NCBI GenBank assembly: GCA_021737275.1
Contig: JAIPEE010000024.1
Location: 1-59,101, forward strand
From: Desulfobacterales bacterium
Lineage (GTDB): Bacteria; Desulfobacterota; Desulfobacteria; Desulfobacterales; JAIPEE01
Length of the DNA: 59,101 nucleotides
Direction: 5' to 3'
Part shown: piece by piece, positions 16,767-26,423 of the stretch
Layout of the letters: every line of letters starts with the position of its first letter
Numbering within the stretch: the first letter of the stretch is position 1
Translations under genes and position numbers: made by a program
The notes under the pieces: model-generated
Database searches by the model: none
What the model was told of the DNA's origin: nothing
The model's input: only the letters and a program-made list of their open reading frames with translations

Positions 16767-19570
16767 GCCGCCAACGCCTCATTCAACTCATTCAAAATTT
16801 CGTTCAACTCAACCCCAAACAACTGAAACACTTTCCCAAGTCCACCCTCCTGAGAAAAAGGCGCATATTCAAAATCATCTGTTTCAATACTCAGGTTTCC
16901 TGCAATATGATCTTTTATCATTCCGAGCCAGCGGACCTGTTCTTCCGTAAAGTCCTGTTTCTGCTGAGCCAGCCATGCCTTAAAGTTGATATCCACTTTT
17001 TCTGGAAACGGCACAAGCTCATTTTCCTGATCCAATGCAAACCGCACAAGAGATACAAGATCCGTTAAAATGTGAGGCCCGCTTGCACCGCGAACCTTTG
17101 ATTTTTCAAGGGCCGCATATGCCAGCCAGAGATTGTCTTCACTCCAGAGATGGGGCGGTTTTCTGATGGCCTCTGCCAGTTCCTTGATATTTTCAAATCT
17201 CAGACGTGCTTTATAGGGTCGGCTGTAAAGAATTTGCAAGGCTGTAATTTCATCCTTGTTATCTTCAATGAACTTTTTAAAGGATTCGATCATGCCTTTA
17301 GCCTTATCAAGCGCCTCCTGGCTGAAGCCCGCCTCAATAACCTGGTCCTGGCTAACATGATCGATGATCTGGTCATTTTTTCTCTTCAGTTCAATTATCA
17401 ACTCTCTGAGTTTTGGATTGTGTAAGGGTATAACCGCACCCTGGATTAACTTTCCGGCGGCTTCTTTGATCTGGTCTTTTGAAAGATCAGTAACCCCAGG
17501 GTTATCTTTTTTCGCCTGCTCAACATGAAGATCCGGATTTAATGCGGTAACAAGATCTAAATTGAGTTCCTTGAGGCTTTTGCCACCCGTGATCGCTTTG
17601 ATTTTATTATTGTCTTCATCTGTCAGCTTTTTTTCGATTCGGGCAAGCCGGGCCGCAACAGTTGAAATCACATCCGTTTCAGTATTTCCAAGCGCTACCG
17701 CCTGAAGAAGTTTTTCAAGGGAGACCGCTTTTTTCTGATCCATCGGCCTTGAATCGGTTTTATCCCGCTCACAAACACCGACCGCATCCACAATAATATA
17801 ATGATCCTTGGATTTTGCATCGGGTGTTACGGCCTGAAGATCGTTGTCGTTAATTACACGAACACCACGGCCTTTCATCTGTTCAAAGAAACCGCGTGAT
17901 TTGACGGATCGCATAAAAAGCACCACTTCAAGGGGCTTGATATCGGTGCCGGTAGCAATCATATCCACAGTGACGGCGATTCTGGGGAAATAACTGTTTC
18001 GAAACTCTGCGATTAAATCTTCAGGTTTTTTGCCGGTTGTTCTGTATGTAATCTTTTGGGCAAACTCATTGCCTTTGGCAAACTCTTCCCGCACAATCGT
18101 GACAATATCTTCGGCATGGCTGTCGTCTTTGGCAAAAATAAGGGTTTTGGGCACTTCAGTACGTCCAGGGAATATTTCCGTAAAAAGCTTGTCCCGAAAA
18201 GTACTGATAACCGTTCGGATCTGATCTGTTGAAACAACATCCCGATCTAATTGATTGGGATCATATTCCAGATCTTCATCTAATTGCTCCCAGCGCACCT
18301 CTTTTGTTTCCCGATCACGCTTATCCACATAATAACCGGCTTCAACGACAGAGCCGCCTTGGGTTATGGCTGTTTTGATGCGATAAACATCGTAATTAAC
18401 ATTTACGCCATCAGCAACGGCCTCTTCGTGGCCATATTCCATAACCAGGTTTTGTTTGAAGAAGCCAAAGGTCTGCTTGGCCGGTGTAGCGGTTAACCCG
18501 ATCAGATATGCATCAAAATACTCAAGCACTTGCCGCCAGAGATTATAAATGGAACGATGACATTCATCTGTAATAATAAAATCGAATGTTTCAATTGGGA
18601 TATCAGGATTATATTCTATTGGCGGGACTTCCTTGAAAACATTTTCCAAACCCTGCACAGACTGATCTTCATCTTCCTCTGTAAGATCAGCACCTTTAAG
18701 CATGGAATATAAACGCTGAATGGTGCATATGCTGACCCTGGCTGTGGTATCCAGGGTGTTTGATGTTAACCGTTGAATAATATATTCTTCATGAAATTTG
18801 TAGTTATTGTATGGGGACACATATTGATGAAACTCTTTTAATGTCTGTTTGCCAAGATTTCCCCGATCAACAAGAAACAGAATCCTGCGCGCACCGGCGA
18901 ATTTGATAAGTCTGTATATAAAATTAATGGCTGTAAATGTTTTACCGGAACCGGTCGCCATTTGAATTAATGCTCTTGGGCGATTTTCGGCTAATGATTT
19001 TTCAAGATTTTTAATCGCCTTGATTTGAGCCGGCCATAAACCGTCTTCGATAAGCTCGGGCATATTTTTGAGCCGGGCATTCAGTGTTGATGGTTTTCCA
19101 AAAGGCACTTGTGTTTCGGAAGCCGTGCCGGGCTGGACATGTGCATCATGATTAAACCATTCTGCTAATGTATCGGGTTTATGAAAAGTGAAAACGCTGC
19201 GAGCGCGAGGATCCGGATCAAAGTCATTGGTGAAGTGAGTTTCAACACCTGTGGATTCATAGCAAAAAGGTAATGGCCGGTGCCATGCAGGAAGTTCGTT
19301 TGGTAACCCTGTTTTGTATTTATCAGATTGAGTTTCAACACCGGTGAGCGTAACACCGACCTTCTTTGCTTCTATGACACCTGCTGCTTTCCCATCAACA
19401 TATAATAGATAATCCGCAAAACCATGACCTGAATTTAATGGGAACTCCCGAATGGCCACACCTGTTTTTTCGTAGATATTGGCTTGTTTATAATCCTGTA
19501 CGGCCCATCCTGCCTGATCAAGCATGCAGTCAATTTTCTCTCTTGCTTCCTGCTCAGGTGTTTTGGTCAT
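16763..19570 (-). CDS. hsdR: Type I restriction endonuclease/translocase subunit HsdR
   Basis: A 935-residue motor/nuclease subunit. The N-terminal PD-(D/E)xK nuclease is seen as Asp53 and the EAKK motif at 67-70. The SF2 translocase follows, with Walker A MATGSGKT at 204-211, the DEAD-box variant DECH at 335-338, GLTATP, and a helicase C-terminal domain with TGTDIKPLE and GRGVR. The tail is the EcoEI-type R-subunit C-terminal domain (FTEEQVRWLGMIKDHIAGNL). It is the first gene of the island operon and overlaps hsdS by 4 bp. All catalytic motifs are intact, so the enzyme is probably active. Confidence 0.95.
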   Translation of the reverse strand: MTKTPEQEAREKIDCMLDQAGWAVQDYKQANIYEKTGVAIREFPLNSGHGFADYLLYVDGKAAGVIEAKKVGVTLTGVETQSDKYKTGLPNELPAWHRPLPFCYESTGVETHFTNDFDPDPRARSVFTFHKPDTLAEWFNHDAHVQPGTASETQVPFGKPSTLNARLKNMPELIEDGLWPAQIKAIKNLEKSLAENRPRALIQMATGSGKTFTAINFIYRLIKFAGARRILFLVDRGNLGKQTLKEFHQYVSPYNNYKFHEEYIIQRLTSNTLDTTARVSICTIQRLYSMLKGADLTEEDEDQSVQGLENVFKEVPPIEYNPDIPIETFDFIITDECHRSIYNLWRQVLEYFDAYLIGLTATPAKQTFGFFKQNLVMEYGHEEAVADGVNVNYDVYRIKTAITQGGSVVEAGYYVDKRDRETKEVRWEQLDEDLEYDPNQLDRDVVSTDQIRTVISTFRDKLFTEIFPGRTEVPKTLIFAKDDSHAEDIVTIVREEFAKGNEFAQKITYRTTGKKPEDLIAEFRNSYFPRIAVTVDMIATGTDIKPLEVVLFMRSVKSRGFFEQMKGRGVRVINDNDLQAVTPDAKSKDHYIIVDAVGVCERDKTDSRPMDQKKAVSLEKLLQAVALGNTETDVISTVAARLARIEKKLTDEDNNKIKAITGGKSLKELNLDLVTALNPDLHVEQAKKDNPGVTDLSKDQIKEAAGKLIQGAVIPLHNPKLRELIIELKRKNDQIIDHVSQDQVIEAGFSQEALDKAKGMIESFKKFIEDNKDEITALQILYSRPYKARLRFENIKELAEAIRKPPHLWSEDNLWLAYAALEKSKVRGASGPHILTDLVSLVRFALDQENELVPFPEKVDINFKAWLAQQKQDFTEEQVRWLGMIKDHIAGNLSIETDDFEYAPFSQEGGLGKVFQLFGVELNEILNELNEALAA

Positions 19571-20071
19571 CTTAAAGCCCTTTCAGCTTTAGAATTAAAC
19601 AATCGTAAAAATATTATGCAAAATAATTGCTGGTACAGCACTGAGCCATTTATGGACATTGCCGGAAGATTTAAAATGGGTTTATTTTTCAGTGCCATAA
19701 ATCACCGTTTCCATATTTATTTTCTTCAAAAGAAATTCTGTGCCTCGGTACTACTGGAAAGACTGGTTTCGTATACCACAAATTGAAGATGAAAAACAAT
19801 GTTATTATAATTATTTCTAAATATAACAGCGAAGTACTGAGTTATGAGTGCTGAGTGAAAAGCTATGAAACGTGAAGGGTGAGGGCAGGAAAAGATGAGC
19901 ACCGAGTGCTGAGCGATGAGTACTGAGAATGAAAAAGAGTTCTGAGTACTGAGTGAAAAGCAGTGAAGTGTGAGGGCAGGAAAAGAAACTCATTTTTTGT
20001 TTTACAGAGGTAAGAATATTCATGCGGGCCTGATGGCCCGCATCCTTTTCTGATTATGTGAAGGTCTGAAC
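19571..20071. other. Intergenic with degenerate repeat block
   Basis: The left part (19571-19830) probably carries the hsdR promoter; short, unrecognised coding-like scraps are present but no supportable gene. The right part holds the repeat listed separately. Together they separate the defence island from the agmatine deiminase genes. Confidence 0.4.
19843..19990. repeat. Degenerate GAGTGCTGAGTGA-type repeat block
   Basis: Short units such as GTACTGAGT, GTGCTGAGT and GATGAGTACTGAG recur about eight times, and a larger unit ending in GTGAGGGCAGGAAAAGA occurs twice (about 19880-19898 and 19970-19988, period about 90 bp). No protein frame is favoured. It resembles decayed intergenic minisatellite sequence. 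Confidence 0.75.
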
Positions 20072-21112
20072 TCAGGTTAACGGCTTCGGCTGCTGCTGCG
20101 TAATACAGTGAATGTTACCACCGCCATGAAGAAGTACTTCCGTATCTATCTGAACAATCTCATGATCCGGGAACTCTTTTTTAAATATTTCAAATGCTAT
20201 TTTATCTTCTTCCGGAAAATTATAGGCCGGTATAATGACGCCGCCATTGGCAATATAAAAATTCATAAAACAGCCTTCAAAGATTTCGCCGTTTTCAAGG
20301 ATTTTGCATGGAGAGATCATTTCAACCACTTCAATTTTTCGCCCCTTTGCATCGGTACTATTTCGAAGCGTTTCAAGATTTTCCATCAACACATCATAAT
20401 CCGGATGATTTTTATCTGTTGGTGTGGAGGCCATAACAACACCCGGGCGAATAAAGCATGCAAGCCCGTCAATATGGCCATCGGTTTCATCAATAGGAAT
20501 GTCGCCATTGAGCCAGATGATCTTTTCAACATTCAGATATTCCCTGAGATAATCTTCCACCTGCGCTTTACTTAAATCAGGATTCCGGTTTTTATTGAGC
20601 TGGCAGTTTTCCGTAACAAGCAATGTGCCTTCACCATCTACGTGAATTCCACCGCCTTCGAGTGTCATGGGACAATCAAATCGTTTAATACCGAATTTAT
20701 CGAGAATTTCTCCGGCAACCTTTGCATCGTACTCATGGGTATACTTATTACCCCATCCATTGAAGACCCAGTTCACACCGGCAACTTCACCTGTTTTGTT
20801 AATTACAAAACTCGGACCTGAATCGCGAAACCAGCCGTCATCAAGTTCTGCTTCAACTACATTGATACCTGAACCGCATAACTGTTTTACCTCCTCGACA
20901 TCAGCTTTTTTTGCAACCATATTTACAGGTTCAAATCGGGCAATTGCTTTTGCTACTTCACTGTATGCCTTCTTTGCCATTTTAAAGGCAACTTCACGTC
21001 CCTGGGGGGCATACTCATATGCCTCAACCAGACCCGGCCATGCCATCCATGTTGCCGTATGCGGTTTCCATTCAGCCGGCATATAAAAACCTTCTTTTCT
21101 CGGTGTCGTCAT
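20072..21112 (-). CDS. aguA: Agmatine deiminase (copy 1)
   Basis: A 346-residue agmatine deiminase/peptidyl-arginine-deiminase family protein. Family motifs: WPG near 25, DDGWFRDSGPSFV around 95, EGGGIHVDGEGT near 155, ETDGHIDGLA around 215 (catalytic acid and His), and the C-terminal GGGNIHCITQQQP with the nucleophilic Cys. It converts agmatine to N-carbamoylputrescine plus ammonia. The usual partner N-carbamoylputrescine amidase (AguB) is not in the window. A paralogue lies 26 bp upstream in the same direction; the two are clearly a tandem duplication and likely one transcript. Confidence 0.92.
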   Translation of the reverse strand: MTTPRKEGFYMPAEWKPHTATWMAWPGLVEAYEYAPQGREVAFKMAKKAYSEVAKAIARFEPVNMVAKKADVEEVKQLCGSGINVVEAELDDGWFRDSGPSFVINKTGEVAGVNWVFNGWGNKYTHEYDAKVAGEILDKFGIKRFDCPMTLEGGGIHVDGEGTLLVTENCQLNKNRNPDLSKAQVEDYLREYLNVEKIIWLNGDIPIDETDGHIDGLACFIRPGVVMASTPTDKNHPDYDVLMENLETLRNSTDAKGRKIEVVEMISPCKILENGEIFEGCFMNFYIANGGVIIPAYNFPEEDKIAFEIFKKEFPDHEIVQIDTEVLLHGGGNIHCITQQQPKPLT

Positions 21113-21138
21113 TTTTTAATCTCCTGTCATTTAATATT

Positions 21139-22179
21139 TTATTTATTTGGTGCCGGCTGTTGCTGTGTAATACAGTGAATATTACCGCCGCCAAATAGAA
21201 CAATTCGTGTCGGCAGTTGTACAATCTCATGGTCAGGAAATTCTTTTGTGAAAATTTCCAGTGCCGCCTGATCATATTCCGGAAAGTCAAATATCGGCAG
21301 AATGATGCCGCCGTTTGCCATATAAAAATTGGCATAAATCCCTTTGACCAGCGCGCCATTATCCAGATATTCGTAGGGTTCCTTAACTTCCACGATTTCT
21401 ATTGAACGCCCTTTTGCATCTGTTGTATTTTTAAGAATCTGCAGGTTTTCCTGAAATGAGTCATAATCCGGATGCGTCGGATCATCTGAAGTGGCCAGCA
21501 AAACCCTGCCCGGCCTTATAAAACTGGCAAGACCATCGACATGGCCATCGGTTTCCGACTGCTCCCGGTTACCATTAAGCCAGATAATCTTTTCTACGTT
21601 GAGATATTCGCGAAGATAGCCTTCCACCTCAGCTTTACTCAGATTGGGATTACGGTTTTTATTCAGCTGGCAGCTTTCCGTTACAAGCAGCGTCCCCTCT
21701 CCATCCACATGAATACCACCACCTTCAAGGACAAGCGGAGAATCATACCGTTTAATACCTAACCGGTCTAACATATCTCCGGCAACCCTGTTGTCCAGTT
21801 CATGGGGATATCGGTTACCCCAGCCATTGAACACCCAGTTTACACCGGCCACATCACCCGTTTTATTGATTACAAATGTCGGGCCGGAATCACGTAACCA
21901 TCCATCATCAATTTTGGATTCGATCACCTTGACATCCGGGCCGCACAACGAGGTAGTTTCCTCAAGGTCTTCCCTGTTGGTCAGCATATAAACAGGCTCA
22001 AAACGGGAAATAGCTTTTGCGACATCGGCATAACATTGTTTGACGGCCAGATGGGCGGCCTCAAGAGCCATAGGTGCCTTGGAAAAGGTTTCTTCTGCAC
22101 AGGGCCAGGCCATCCAGCATGCGGTGTGCGGGTGCCACTCGGCCGGCATAAAGAATTTGTCCTGTTTCGGTGTTTTCAT
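21139..22179 (-). CDS. aguA: Agmatine deiminase (copy 2)
   Basis: Also 346 residues, with every active-site motif kept: DDGWLRDSGPTFV, EGGGIHVDGEGT, ETDGHVDGLA and GGGNIHCITQQQP. It differs from copy 1 mainly near the N-terminus (WPCAEETFSKAPMALEA against WPGLVEAYEYAPQGREV) and around the C-terminal third, where substrate-side loops lie, so altered guanidino-substrate preference is possible. First gene of the pair; ATACCTCC-type purine-rich sequence (GGAGGTAT on the minus strand) precedes its ATG, a strong ribosome binding site. Confidence 0.92.
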   Translation of the reverse strand: MKTPKQDKFFMPAEWHPHTACWMAWPCAEETFSKAPMALEAAHLAVKQCYADVAKAISRFEPVYMLTNREDLEETTSLCGPDVKVIESKIDDGWLRDSGPTFVINKTGDVAGVNWVFNGWGNRYPHELDNRVAGDMLDRLGIKRYDSPLVLEGGGIHVDGEGTLLVTESCQLNKNRNPNLSKAEVEGYLREYLNVEKIIWLNGNREQSETDGHVDGLASFIRPGRVLLATSDDPTHPDYDSFQENLQILKNTTDAKGRSIEIVEVKEPYEYLDNGALVKGIYANFYMANGGIILPIFDFPEYDQAALEIFTKEFPDHEIVQLPTRIVLFGGGNIHCITQQQPAPNK

Positions 22180-22324
22180 AATAATACCTCCATAAAATGC
22201 CGCTCAAATTAAATATTGTTCTGTTTGAATGTAGTTATTAGACGAAGCAACGATTTAAGTCAACTATTTTAATTTATTTATACGATTAAAGTATAGATTG
22301 TATATATAAATTACGCTTTACGTA

Positions 22325-22888
22325 TTATCGTCTCCCTTCAAATTTTGGATTATGCTGTTTTAAATATTCATACATCACTACGGATGCAGCGATGCTGACA
22401 TTCAGACTTTCAACATTTCCAAATTGCGGAATCTTGAGAGATTTTATTCCGTCATATTCCGTTTTATCAAAACAGATGCCATACTCTTCATGGCCTAATA
22501 TAAATGCACTTTTTGAAGGGAGAGATGTTGCGGGAAGAAGTCGTTCTTCAGACGGTTCAAGCGTATAAAGTGTATAACCGCAGGATGTAAGATCATTATA
22601 ACACGCATCAAAGTCCTCATGAAATTTTGCCGGAACCGTCTTAAAAGAACCCATAGCCGGGGAAGGGTCAAAAAAATCAATGCCAACCAGATGGATCTCA
22701 TGGGCGCCGAATGCATCCGCACTTCGAAAAATTTTCCCGATGTTAAAATTAGGTTTCAGATGGTCCAGCACAATAACAAATTGATGAACGCCGTGTTCGG
22801 CCATCAGATTCCGGTTCTTATGTTTGTTAAAACGTTTTATAGCTTGCTGCCTGCCTTTACGAATACGACGCCGGAGAGATTTTGACAT
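22325..22888 (-). CDS. TrmH/SpoU-type RNA 2'-O-methyltransferase
   Basis: A 187-residue SPOUT-fold RNA ribose methyltransferase. Motif 1 is NFNIGKIFRSADAFGAHEIHLVG at about 48-70, motif 2 LGHEEYGI around 133, and motif 3 IPQFGNVESLNVSIAASVVMYEYL near the C-terminus (knot forming the SAM site). Arg in motif 1 is the usual catalytic residue. The basic N-terminus (SKSLRRRIRKGRQQAIKRFNKHK) suits RNA binding. The target nucleotide in tRNA or rRNA is unknown. It appears monocistronic. Confidence 0.9.
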   Translation of the reverse strand: MSKSLRRRIRKGRQQAIKRFNKHKNRNLMAEHGVHQFVIVLDHLKPNFNIGKIFRSADAFGAHEIHLVGIDFFDPSPAMGSFKTVPAKFHEDFDACYNDLTSCGYTLYTLEPSEERLLPATSLPSKSAFILGHEEYGICFDKTEYDGIKSLKIPQFGNVESLNVSIAASVVMYEYLKQHNPKFEGRR

Positions 22889-23059
22889 TATTAATCTTAC
22901 CTTCTAAGTTATTATTTAAAATAGTTACAATCATATATCTATCGATTATAATCTGAGCAAGGACAAAATCATACAGCTAAGCTTTAAAAAATCATGCTTG
23001 ATAAAATTTCATATGACTGTATAAGTTGCTCTTCATAAATAAAAAGTGCGAGGTGATTT

Positions 23060-23479
23060 ATGGGTGGTGATACACTTAAAACGATTAAGCTCGATAATGG
23101 CTTAAATATAAATATAATTGATGAATCAAAAGAAATGGTTGGTGATCGCTGGAAAATTTCTGTCGTGGTGAAAATTGATATTCCTGTAGAAGATCATATG
23201 CCTGACAAAAATCTGCCGGATGTTTCCCCTGCAGAACTTAAAAAGGTCATTGGTGACACGGTCATTTTTGAAAAAAAACAGGAACGGATTTTCGTTGATG
23301 ACAGGGAAAAGGATGGCGTTATATCCGGATTGATCGATTCATTTGAAAAGGAGATACTGGGATATGTTTCCAGTCCTAATTTTCCAAAACGGTTTATTGT
23401 AAAACATTATAATGAAACTTTAAAAAAAGAACAATTATCAAAACTGGCAGCAACTTCCGAAGCGCAGAAAAAGATCTAA
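23060..23479 (+). CDS. Small cytoplasmic protein of unknown function
   Basis: A 139-residue protein I do not recognise. It has no signal peptide or membrane segment. The first half is beta-rich with a charged strand pattern (LKTIKLDNGLNINIIDESKE, WKISVVVKIDIPVE), and the second half is helical and lysine-rich. The good ribosome binding site (GAGGTGAT) and normal codon use argue that it is real. It is the only plus-strand gene between 5.7 and 54 kb and is convergent with the ureohydrolase gene. Confidence 0.7.
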   Translation: MGGDTLKTIKLDNGLNINIIDESKEMVGDRWKISVVVKIDIPVEDHMPDKNLPDVSPAELKKVIGDTVIFEKKQERIFVDDREKDGVISGLIDSFEKEILGYVSSPNFPKRFIVKHYNETLKKEQLSKLAATSEAQKKI

Positions 23480-23517
23480 CGCTCTTGCCTTAAAAAACCG
23501 ATGTTTCCATTTAAGCG

Positions 23518-24459
23518 TTAGACACCCGGCAGAATACACAACATCTCATAAAGCAGGTTGGCTGCCGTAAGGGCGGTGTTACCACTTATATCATATGGCG
23601 GTGAAACTTCCACCAGATCACCGCCGACAATATTAAGTCCTTTGCAGCCCCGAATAATTTCCAGACCCTGGATAACGGTCAGGCCTCCAATTTCGGGCGT
23701 ACCGGTTCCGGGTGCAAAAGCCGGATCAAGACTGTCAATATCATAGCTGAGATAAACCGGGCCGGCACCAATCGTTTTTCTAAGTTCATCCATTAAAGGT
23801 GCCAGGGATTTATACCAGCACGCTTCAGCCTGAATGACGCGCACCCCTTTCCCCCTTGCCCACTCAAAATCTTCAGGGGAATAACCGGTTCCCCTGAGAC
23901 CGATCTGTACAGACCGCAAAGGATCAATTAATGATTCTTCGATAGCACGGCGAATGGGTGTACCATGTGCAATCTTCTCTCCGAACATATGATCATTTAC
24001 ATCCGCATGCGCATCAACATGGATCAGCGTAATTGGGCCATGCTTTTTCTTTATTGCACGCAGAATCGGCAGTGAAACCGTATGGTCACCACCCAATGTT
24101 AAGGGTGTACAGCTATATTGTAAAATTTCATCATATGCCGACTCTATAATAGCCATAGATTTTTCAAGATTAAACGTATTGATCGCCACATCACCGATAT
24201 CGGCAACATTCAGCGAATCAAATGGCGCTGCATTTGTCGCCATATTATAAGGACGGAGAAGTGAAGATTCATCCCGAATCCGGCGTGGGGCATACCTGGC
24301 GCCTGGACGGTTTGAAGTGCCGATATCAAACGGTATGCCTACAAAACAGGCGTCCAGGTCTCTGGTGTTTTCCTGCGTGGGCAGGCGCATCATTGTAGAA
24401 GGACCGCCGAATCTTGGCATTTCATTTCCACCAAGCGGTTGAAACGTTGTTTTCCCCAT
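23518..24459 (-). CDS. speB: Agmatinase/guanidinobutyrase-type ureohydrolase
   Basis: A 313-residue arginase-superfamily enzyme with both binuclear manganese motifs: LGGDHTVSLP, HVDAHADVND (DxHxD) and YDIDSLDPAFAPGTGTPE (DxDxxDP). It hydrolyses a guanidino compound to urea and amine. Stretches such as QPLGGNEMPRFGG, RPGARYAPRRIRDES, LLRPYNMATNAAPFDSL and KKKHG recall Pseudomonas guanidinobutyrase/guanidinopropionase more than classical SpeB, so a guanidino-acid substrate is a real alternative. Context with two agmatine deiminases supports guanidino-compound breakdown. Confidence 0.9.
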   Translation of the reverse strand: MGKTTFQPLGGNEMPRFGGPSTMMRLPTQENTRDLDACFVGIPFDIGTSNRPGARYAPRRIRDESSLLRPYNMATNAAPFDSLNVADIGDVAINTFNLEKSMAIIESAYDEILQYSCTPLTLGGDHTVSLPILRAIKKKHGPITLIHVDAHADVNDHMFGEKIAHGTPIRRAIEESLIDPLRSVQIGLRGTGYSPEDFEWARGKGVRVIQAEACWYKSLAPLMDELRKTIGAGPVYLSYDIDSLDPAFAPGTGTPEIGGLTVIQGLEIIRGCKGLNIVGGDLVEVSPPYDISGNTALTAANLLYEMLCILPGV

Positions 24460-24580
24460 TAACCATCTCCCTTTATTTATCCACTCGAAATCAGTACGAT
24501 TCCAGTTAAAGCGCCTGCGGCATCTGGATTTTACCTGAAACCAAGCCGCTCATTAAGAAACATATAAAAGCAACCGGAAG

Positions 24581-24615
24581 GCCCTGACAGCCCATCCGAT
24601 ACTTGCTGTCAGGGC
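24581..24615 (-). terminator. Hairpin downstream of the amidohydrolase gene
   Basis: GCCCTGACAGC (24581-24591) pairs perfectly with 24605-24615 around a 13-base loop. It lies 25 bp past the stop of the minus-strand amidohydrolase gene. The following minus-strand sequence has only short T runs (TTGCTTTT), so termination may be imperfect. Confidence 0.65.
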
Positions 24616-24639
24616 AAAAAGCATTGCTTCCTTCTATTA

Positions 24640-26346
24640 TTACTTCTCAATTCCCTGAAAGGATGGATCTGTAAATACCGGCGTTCCTTCAAACAGTGTC
24701 ATCAATACTTTTGTATCTGCAATTTCCGTTTCCGGAATATCGAACAGATTCTTTTCGAGTATCACCATATCAGCCATTTTCCCCACTTCGATCGATCCGG
24801 TGATATCCTCCACAAAATTGGCAATGGCCCCATTAATTGTAAAACTTTCAATCATCTCTTCCAATGTCATTTTCTCTTTTGGGTTCAGGACATCGTCCGG
24901 ATTACTACTTCCCGGTTCACATCTGGTGATCCCCAGCATAATGCCCACCAGGGGCGGGCTCGGAACCGTCACGGGATAATCACTGGCTGCAGCCAGCATT
25001 ACGCCGGCATCAAGAAAGCTTTTCATGGGATATTGTGCATCCGCCCGTTCTTTTCCAAGATATGGTAGAGAAATCTCATCATAATATTCTCCTTTCAAAT
25101 GCCAGAATGTCTGCGGCACACCAATCACGCCCAGATCCGCAAAGCGCGGTATGTCGGCATAATCTACGACATGAAGATGTGTTATGAGGTGGCGCGTCTG
25201 GAGTGTTCCGTTTTTTTCACGGGCATATTCCAGTGCATCAAGTGAAACCTTGACGGCAGCATCACCGATGGCATGGACATGGATCTGAAGATTTTCAGCA
25301 TCAATCTCCTGAAAAGTTTCATTGGCAATATCCGTTTCCCACAGGCTCTCACTTCTAAAATCCGGCATATGTCTGTAGGGCTCCACCAGGTATGCGGTAC
25401 TGCCTTCAACAACGCCATCGATAAAAACCTTTGCACCTGTAAGCTGGAAATGGGGGTGCTTATGGATAGCGCATTGCGCTTTCAATGCAGCCACCTGTCC
25501 GGCGCCCTTTGTCGGATCTGTTAATATGGTCCCGCGTACCCGCAACGTCAATTCATCATTGGCTGTCAATTGGTCAAACGCTTCAATGTTATTTCTTAAA
25601 TTACCATAACCCAAAAGCGTGCCCTCAGCATCAGGCATCAGGAGAAGAGCGTCATGAACTGTAGTGATCCCTTCGGATGCAGCAGTTTTCATATAGCTGT
25701 GAATCCCTCTTTTTAAACGATCAACCGGGAATGGTGGTAAAACATTGTAAATCAAATCCATGGCATTTTCCCGAAATGTGCCGGACGGTTCACCCGTATC
25801 AGGATCCCTTTCAATTACACCGCCAGGCGGATTAGGTGTGTCCTTTGTAACACCGGCCATCTCAATGGCTTTTGAATTTACCCAGACAGAATGGCCGTCC
25901 CCTGACATGAGAGATGCCGGGCGGTCGGGAACCACCGTATCGAGATCCTCTTTCCTGGGGCCAATCGGTGGAAAGGGCTCATTACCCCACCCGCCTCCAT
26001 CTATAACATCCTGATTCGGGCATTTTGTTACATAAGTACGAATTGCTTCCAGATAAGCCTCAAGCGTTGGCAGATTAGCCAACGCCACACCATCGCCTTC
26101 AGCGGTCACAGCGGATATATGCATATGGCTGTCTATAAAGCCAGGCATAACCATTTTGCCTTTTAAATCGATTACCTGTGTGTCGGGTCCGACATAAGAT
26201 TCAACACCGTCACTGTCTCCGACATAAACAATCATTTTATCAGTTACAGCAACTGCTTCGGACCAGCTTTTGTTTCTGTCAACAGTGTAAATCCGGCCGT
26301 TTTTCATGACCAGGTCAGCGGTTTTGATTCCTGATGTGTCTCCCAT
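24640..26346 (-). CDS. Amidohydrolase (YtcJ/NfdA-like), copy 1
   Basis: A 568-residue amidohydrolase superfamily protein, subgroup 3. The N-terminal beta-sandwich part (DLVMKNGRIYTVDRNKSWSE) is followed by the metal motif GFIDSHMHIS (HxH) near 75, then IHVHAIGDAAVKVSLDAL near 360, RHLITHLHVVD near 385, and the Asp of AASDYPVT near 465. Subgroup members hydrolyse N-formyl or N-acyl amides and similar C-N bonds; the substrate here is unknown. A second copy sits at 36.1-37.8 kb in the same supercluster, suggesting the pathway needs two related hydrolyses. It follows the TetR gene by 77 bp. Confidence 0.9.
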   Translation of the reverse strand: MGDTSGIKTADLVMKNGRIYTVDRNKSWSEAVAVTDKMIVYVGDSDGVESYVGPDTQVIDLKGKMVMPGFIDSHMHISAVTAEGDGVALANLPTLEAYLEAIRTYVTKCPNQDVIDGGGWGNEPFPPIGPRKEDLDTVVPDRPASLMSGDGHSVWVNSKAIEMAGVTKDTPNPPGGVIERDPDTGEPSGTFRENAMDLIYNVLPPFPVDRLKRGIHSYMKTAASEGITTVHDALLLMPDAEGTLLGYGNLRNNIEAFDQLTANDELTLRVRGTILTDPTKGAGQVAALKAQCAIHKHPHFQLTGAKVFIDGVVEGSTAYLVEPYRHMPDFRSESLWETDIANETFQEIDAENLQIHVHAIGDAAVKVSLDALEYAREKNGTLQTRHLITHLHVVDYADIPRFADLGVIGVPQTFWHLKGEYYDEISLPYLGKERADAQYPMKSFLDAGVMLAAASDYPVTVPSPPLVGIMLGITRCEPGSSNPDDVLNPKEKMTLEEMIESFTINGAIANFVEDITGSIEVGKMADMVILEKNLFDIPETEIADTKVLMTLFEGTPVFTDPSFQGIEK

Positions 26347-26423
26347 TTTAAATACCTCCCTGTTATAATGATGTGAACACGCGGTCTGCTTATCCGGATT
26401 TTTTAAATGGATGTTTGAAATAG

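Noticed and set aside
19843-19990. CRISPR array
   Set aside because: Repeats are degenerate, of variable length, without regular spacers, and there are no cas genes in the window.
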